Shown in pieces: positions 61,601 to 64,000 of a stretch of 64,000 nt of DNA; position 1 is the first letter of the stretch; each line of letters begins with the position of its first letter. This DNA comes from Tubulanus polymorphus (lineage: Eukaryota > Nemertea > Palaeonemertea > Tubulaniformes > Tubulanidae). The notes beneath the pieces are model-generated. The model was not told where the DNA came from, searched no databases, and saw nothing but the letters and a program-made list of their open reading frames with translations. The stretch covers positions 11,119,155 to 11,183,154 of the forward strand of contig NC_134033.1 in the NCBI RefSeq assembly GCF_964204645.1. Direction: 5' to 3'. The position numbers and the translations under genes are program-made.

Positions 61601-63440
61601 AGGCAGCTGAACGGGGACTTACCCTCGTGAATGCATCCATGGCCTCAGCTGATGGAGAAGGCGTTGCATAGCTCGATGAAGACGACGAAGCCGGACTGGA
61701 AGGAGTTTTCGGATTGTCTGTAATGGATGGCGCGGGCGCGCTGCTGCGTCGATCCATACCCGGCGTACTGTTAGCGCTGCGAGACTGCGCGATCGGTCGT
61801 CGGTCGGTTCCCGGAGTCGGATTACTCACTTTACGCGCCGGAGTCGCCGGTTCGCTCACCGGAGTACCGACTATGAACATCGGTCGTTGTGGTTGTTGTC
61901 CGCGTAGAGTCCGCGCCGTGTCGCCGGCTTTTAGCGTTTGATTTTCGTCTACTAAATGTGGAGCCTGCGAATATAGAAACGGAATAATTGGAGAAATAGA
62001 TTGTAAAACGAAAATGAAATCATACATACATAAAGTAGAATAGCAGCTGACCGGTACTGTTTATCTGTAAACTGGTAACTCAGTGGTTTTGTAAGCAAAT
62101 TTTTATTCTTTACACTATCTAAATTTGGTTTCTTATTTGGTAACGGCCGAACTAAAACTTCTAATTGCCTATTTCTCAAAATTTAAAAAGAGTTTTGGGC
62201 ATTTTTTTCAAGTAAAACGAGTTTCGAGCACATTCAAAAGCATTTTCCATTTTAAAAGGAGTTTTGAAGGAATCGAGGAGGTGTACTGGACCCGGTAACA
62301 CTCTGGATACACCCCTGGAAAGTGAGACTCTGAACCCACCCCTGGTAAGTGAGTATATACCTGTGTTTCTGAAGGATCAGTCGTATAACCGGAATCGGTT
62401 GTGTGTCGTTTTTTTCTCGTCTCCCCCGGCGATGAAGTGTGATTTTCTAAACTATTGATCAAATGAGTGCGGAAATCATCGGGTCTGAAAAAAAAAAACA
62501 CGATAAAATTCACGAGATTTACTGCAGAAATATGTAGCTAGATGGCGTTTCGCAAGGTTAGTCACAAAATCTTTCCAAATTCCAGAAAGAATATGAACAA
62601 TTCAAGCAAATTAGCTGATTTTCAGCTAAACTCGTATCATTGAGAAATTCTATACAAAATCAGCTGAAATTGCTGAATAATGTGGATGTTTCAGTTCATG
62701 ATCCAAATTCCAATTGATGAGGGTCAGCTCTGCTCCAGTCTACAACCCGGTGGTTTAACAGGCACTGGTAGTTCAGACCAAGTTCGAAGGTGGCTGACTT
62801 CGATATCTTCAGCAGGGTCGCTGTAGTTCAGAACTTGGTTCAAGATGGCTGACACAAGGACCTAACTATAGTGGATTCAATAATAGGTTCCGACTGAAAA
62901 CCAAATATCCCCATACAGGAAGAATGACTGCACCAGCTGCCACCTGAAGGCTGGTATGTAGATACTTACAAGGTGTACAGAGCTGCCACCTGGTGGTTGG
63001 GTATGTAGATACTTACACGGTGTACAGAGTTGCCACCCGGTGGTTGGGTATGTAGATACACACGGTGTGTACGGAGCTGCCACCTGGTGGCGGGTATGTA
63101 GATACTTACACGGTGTGTACGGAGCTGCCACCTGGTGGTGGGGTATGTAGATACTTACACGTCGTGTACGGAGCTGCCACCTGGTGGCGGCGGGGTATGT
63201 AGATACTTACACAGTGTGTACGGAGCTGCCACCTAGTGGTGGGTATGTAGATACTAACACAGTGTGTACGGAGCTGCCACCTGGTGGCGGGTATGTAGAT
63301 ACTTACACAGTGTGTACGGAAGCTGATTTACGGAAATGTCGTCTGACGTCACAATCGCTGAGAACTCCTCGTTTACGATCTTCTTTAATCGCTTCCATTT
63401 GTAAATATTTCATTATGTGCACGCGACCCTTCGTACATAT
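40144..63440 (-). CDS. LRCH: LRCH protein (leucine-rich repeats and calponin homology), C-terminal 680 residues
   Basis: Fourteen exons join in phase; the LRR-coding 5' part is beyond the right edge: 63307-63440, 62361-62484, 61623-61964, 61005-61183, 58253-58342, 57755-58085, 55954-56094, 55310-55402, 54538-54582, 53559-53691, 53374-53477, 53001-53138, 49941-50018 and 40144-40254 (stop at 40144). The 45-bp exon 54538-54582 is less certain and may be optional. The start, CTKGRVHIMKYLQMEA, is the end of the LRR block. Then follow a Ser/Thr/Pro-rich linker, a charged helix (EYEARKTRAEQIRREKEEEE), more linker, and FTIRRHLDQACNDMELMENL leading into the CH domain (about 570-680): DGVVLCHLANHIRPRSV, IHVPSPAV, MAKCRRNVENFLEACRKIGV, EEKGVFRVGITVHALFNHA. 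These last motifs are diagnostic for LRCH1-4, scaffolds of the actin cortex and GTPase signalling (LRCH1 binds DOCK8). The terminal exon exists in two copies. Confidence 0.95.
40670..43357. repeat. Tandem segmental duplication, copy 2 (2688 bp)
   Basis: Second copy of 37979-40666. After its last shared base the flanks differ (ATATCCCG after copy 1, GATCCGAT after copy 2). The word CCCGAT occurs near both breakpoints. Confidence 0.97.
42835..42945 (-). CDS. LRCH: Second copy of the LRCH terminal coding exon
   Basis: Same 111 bases as 40144-40254: acceptor TTTCAG, then GQICSATDVLEEKGVFRV to the stop. In transcription order this copy is met first. It has its own minus-strand AATAAA (41162-41167), so it could serve alone as the end of the LRCH mRNA, with the distal copy redundant. 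Both give the same protein. Confidence 0.85.
   Translation of the reverse strand, partial: GQICSATDVLEEKGVFRVGITVHALFNHANPSLSTV
43381..43991 (+). other. Two unrecognised overlapping reading frames ahead of an A-rich run
   Basis: Frames of 90 (43381-43653) and 113 (43650-43991) codons sit in an LRCH intron on the opposite strand. The second contains an acceptor-like TTTTTCAG at about 43720, after which the frame reads TCQGKNDITSLVSVTRNSS and ends VGWNFNV. A run of 16 A lies at about 44031-44046. A processed or fragmented gene copy is possible, but I recognise no family. Confidence 0.25.
44757..45257. mobile_element. Fold-back element with ~200-bp inverted termini
   Basis: A 501-bp element in the long LRCH intron starts TACTGTCTGTCACA and ends TGTGACAGACAGTA. 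The inverted arms continue for about 200 bp each with modest divergence (CAAAACGTCGCACG, CATCAATTTGTTCAGT and GCATACGCTCGCGTAATGCT recur inverted). The loop of about 90 bp holds GTGACGTCATCACC and AGTAGGTGGCGCC. No transposase is present. Confidence 0.88.
45904..46136. mobile_element. MITE with TTAAAGCCGTGATCAC termini
   Basis: A 233-bp element with exact 14-bp inverted ends, TTAAAGCCGTGATC and GATCACGGCTTTAA. Inside are TTTGACCC words shared with the shorter relative at 54750-54852 and with a fragment at about 130-150. Confidence 0.85.
46777..47108. mobile_element. MITE-like element with TAGTAGAC termini (copy B)
   Basis: A 332-bp element that begins ATAGTAGACTCCTACT and ends GAGGAGTCTACTGT, sharing termini with 8403-8560 but not the same interior. 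Confidence 0.65.
49137..49443. mobile_element. Inverted-repeat element with GGCCCGGTTTCAC ends
   Basis: A 307-bp element, left end GGCCCGGTTTCAC and right end GTGAAACTGGGCC, an inverted pair with one mismatch. The interior is rich in GAAACA and TGTTTC words. A related degraded piece with GCGCTAGGGTT lies at about 50220-50370. Confidence 0.8.
50871..52459 (+). CDS. Secreted phospholipase A2, nested in an LRCH intron
   Basis: Four exons join in phase: 50871-50916, 51023-51164, 51538-51671 and 52335-52459, giving 148 residues, a normal length for a secreted PLA2 precursor. It opens with a signal peptide (MNRLKILLVLFLVVAG). The calcium loop reads YGNWCGSGGSG, and the active site CCYAHDRCW carries the catalytic His-Asp. 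The C-terminal CECDRIAADCF supplies the second catalytic Asp. Eleven cysteines are seen. The usual first Cys of the Y-G-C-x-C-G loop is Asn, and no extra C-terminal Cys that would pair with it is present, so one family disulfide seems absent as a pair. The enzyme hydrolyses the sn-2 ester of phospholipids outside the cell, with calcium. The gene lies between LRCH exons 53001-53138 and 49941-50018, on the opposite strand. Venom, digestive and housekeeping forms cannot be told apart from sequence alone. Confidence 0.93.
51713..52004 (+). mobile_element. piggyBac-like MITE in sPLA2 intron 3
   Basis: TTAA at 51713-51716 and 52001-52004 flanks a 284-bp element whose ends are CCCTTCCAGTGC and GCACTGAAAGGG, an imperfect inverted pair. 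A TTAA target duplication with CCCTT termini is typical of piggyBac-type elements. The interior holds three CCGC-nn-GCGG palindromes. There is no transposase. Confidence 0.85.
52010..52200 (-). mobile_element. tRNA-derived SINE
   Basis: On the minus strand an A-box-like TAGTATGGCAGGGTG (about 52182-52168) and a perfect B box GGTTCGAATCC (about 52134-52124) stand about 45 bases apart, as in a tRNA promoter, followed by a tRNA-unrelated tail. The region cannot fold as an intact tRNA with a matched acceptor stem, so a SINE is preferred over a tRNA gene. Confidence 0.72.
52816..52984. repeat. 25-26-bp tandem repeat beside an LRCH exon
   Basis: About six copies of GCAAGGAATCAACACTAGCC with a short spacer lie just downstream of the donor of LRCH exon 53001-53138. 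Two spacer types alternate (CATTCA and CTGGTAA). Confidence 0.9.
54750..54852. mobile_element. Short MITE with AGCCGCGATCACAC ends
   Basis: A 103-bp element with inverted ends AGCCGCGATCACAC and GTGTGATCGCGGCT, and the internal word TTTGACCCGGGCCAA that is also present near 133-149. It belongs to the same family as 45904-46136. Confidence 0.85.
56190..57226. repeat. 71-bp minisatellite, about 15 copies
   Basis: About fifteen copies of a 71/72-bp unit, with landmarks TATCAGTCATCTCTCCCTGG and AACCCCTAGCCTATATCTG, fill most of an LRCH intron just upstream of the exon 55954-56094 acceptor. Copies differ by a C count (CCCC or CCCCC) and a few substitutions; the two ends are more diverged. Confidence 0.95.
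58860..61000. other. LRCH intron without exons
   Basis: No exon was found between 58343 and 61004. The block 59180-59560 is more GC-rich with open frames on the minus strand, but they lack splice or family support. It could be an internal regulatory region: CTCF-like words occur at 59551-59565, 60000-60014 and 60106-60120. Confidence 0.4.
60716..60856 (+). mobile_element. MITE with GGGGC-GTTGCATAGTC termini (copy B)
   Basis: A 141-bp element with ends GGGGCCGGTTGCATAGTCAT and the inverse of GGGGCCAGTTGCACAGTCGT. It is a full-length relative of 16418-16556. A more decayed copy lies just upstream at about 60560-60680 (TCAGTCATGGCTTAGA to ATGATTGTGCAACTG). Confidence 0.87.
62936..63306. repeat. 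48-bp minisatellite abutting an LRCH donor, with CTCF-like cores
   Basis: Eight copies of a ~48-bp unit run up to and include the donor of exon 63307-63440. On the minus strand each unit holds CACACYGT|GTAAGTATC (the exon end and donor; six of the eight keep GTAAGT) and then CACCAGGTGGCAGCTCCG. Equivalent boundaries fall after 62969, 63016, about 63062, 63109, 63158, 63210, 63258 and 63306. Confidence 0.93.
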
Positions 63441-64000
63441 CTGGAATGACAGAAACAGTATAGATTTACACTGAAATCACATCCCAATCTACGGTAAACC
63501 CGTCTCAAAATTGTTCAAAATTTAAACTTACTAGAAATGCTAAGCCAAGGCTCTATTTTGCGAATAAGTTGAACTCATAATTTTACTTAAATCACTTTCG
63601 GTTACCCTCAACTTATCTTTAAGGTAAAATTAGTAGTTTCGTGGTTTCCTTTCCCCTCAAACACCGAGTGCCACTAAGGCATTATTAGCAAGTTTGAGGT
63701 TATAAGTAGGTTCATCTTTTCTACTCAACCCATTGAGGGCTGCTCAAAGCTTATTAACAGTTTATAGGTGTTTTTTTTCTTAATCTCATTGATGGAAGGA
63801 GAGAGACAAGCGAGAAAAGAATTCCGACCTCAAAACCCAGGTACAACAAGGATTCAAACGAATGAAACCCGGCGAAAAATATACCTTTCCAACTTGGCAT
63901 TATTTATATACACAATACATTCTACATTGCGTTATGAGGCATAAAAAGACCTCACACTGAGAGTATTACTTAGTATTATACGTAGTTATCACTTTGTCAA
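63441..64000. other. LRCH intron at right edge
   Basis: No exon is seen in the last 560 bases. The exon 63307-63440 has a good acceptor at 63441-63442, so the preceding LRR exons must lie beyond the window. Confidence 0.5.

Noticed and set aside
1..64000. CRISPR array or prokaryotic operon
   Set aside because: The tandem repeats have no spacers of unique sequence, and the genes are spliced, so the DNA is eukaryotic.

Overview
The window reads as nuclear DNA of a bilaterian invertebrate: AT-rich, intron-rich, with GT-AG introns, tRNA-type SINE traces, many small inverted-repeat elements and an unusual density of minisatellites. A lophotrochozoan (mollusc- or annelid-like) source is my best guess from the style of the proteins, but the sequence does not prove it. 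Almost all coding content had to be rebuilt from short exons by following reading phase across splice sites.

Layout. (1) 211-2638, minus: the 5' half of a DHRS12-type short-chain dehydrogenase, running off the left edge. (2) 3054-4127: a 33-bp minisatellite of about 32 copies. (3) 5166-6170, plus: an intronless-coding, divergent rhodopsin-class GPCR. (4) 7754-21575, minus: a complete 26-coding-exon cohesin subunit SA/STAG gene (about 1238 residues), with a likely 5' non-coding exon near 22.4 kb. (5) 22.5-37.9 kb: a repeat-dominated interval with a (CTG)22 tract, a ~240-bp satellite array with higher-order structure, older diverged repeats and retroelement remnants. (6) 37979-43357: a 2688-bp segment present twice in direct tandem, each copy carrying the terminal coding exon of the next gene. 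(7) 40144-63440, minus: the C-terminal two thirds of an LRCH protein (leucine-rich repeats plus calponin homology), its LRR part lying beyond the right edge. (8) 50871-52459, plus: a complete secreted phospholipase A2 gene of four exons nested inside an LRCH intron on the opposite strand.

The genes do not form a pathway. STAG is a chromatin/cohesin subunit, LRCH an actin- and signalling-associated scaffold, DHRS12 an oxidoreductase, and sPLA2 a secreted lipase.

The most unusual theme is that tandem repeats have formed across authentic 5' splice sites at three places: STAG exon 3 (20-bp unit, 11 copies), STAG exon 5 (74-bp partial exon duplication) and the first LRCH exon of the window (48-bp unit, 8 copies). 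Each leaves decoy donor sites in the intron, in register with the real one. The LRCH array also carries about eight CTCF-like core motifs and lies next to several more single ones. These are inferences from sequence alone and need RNA and chromatin data.
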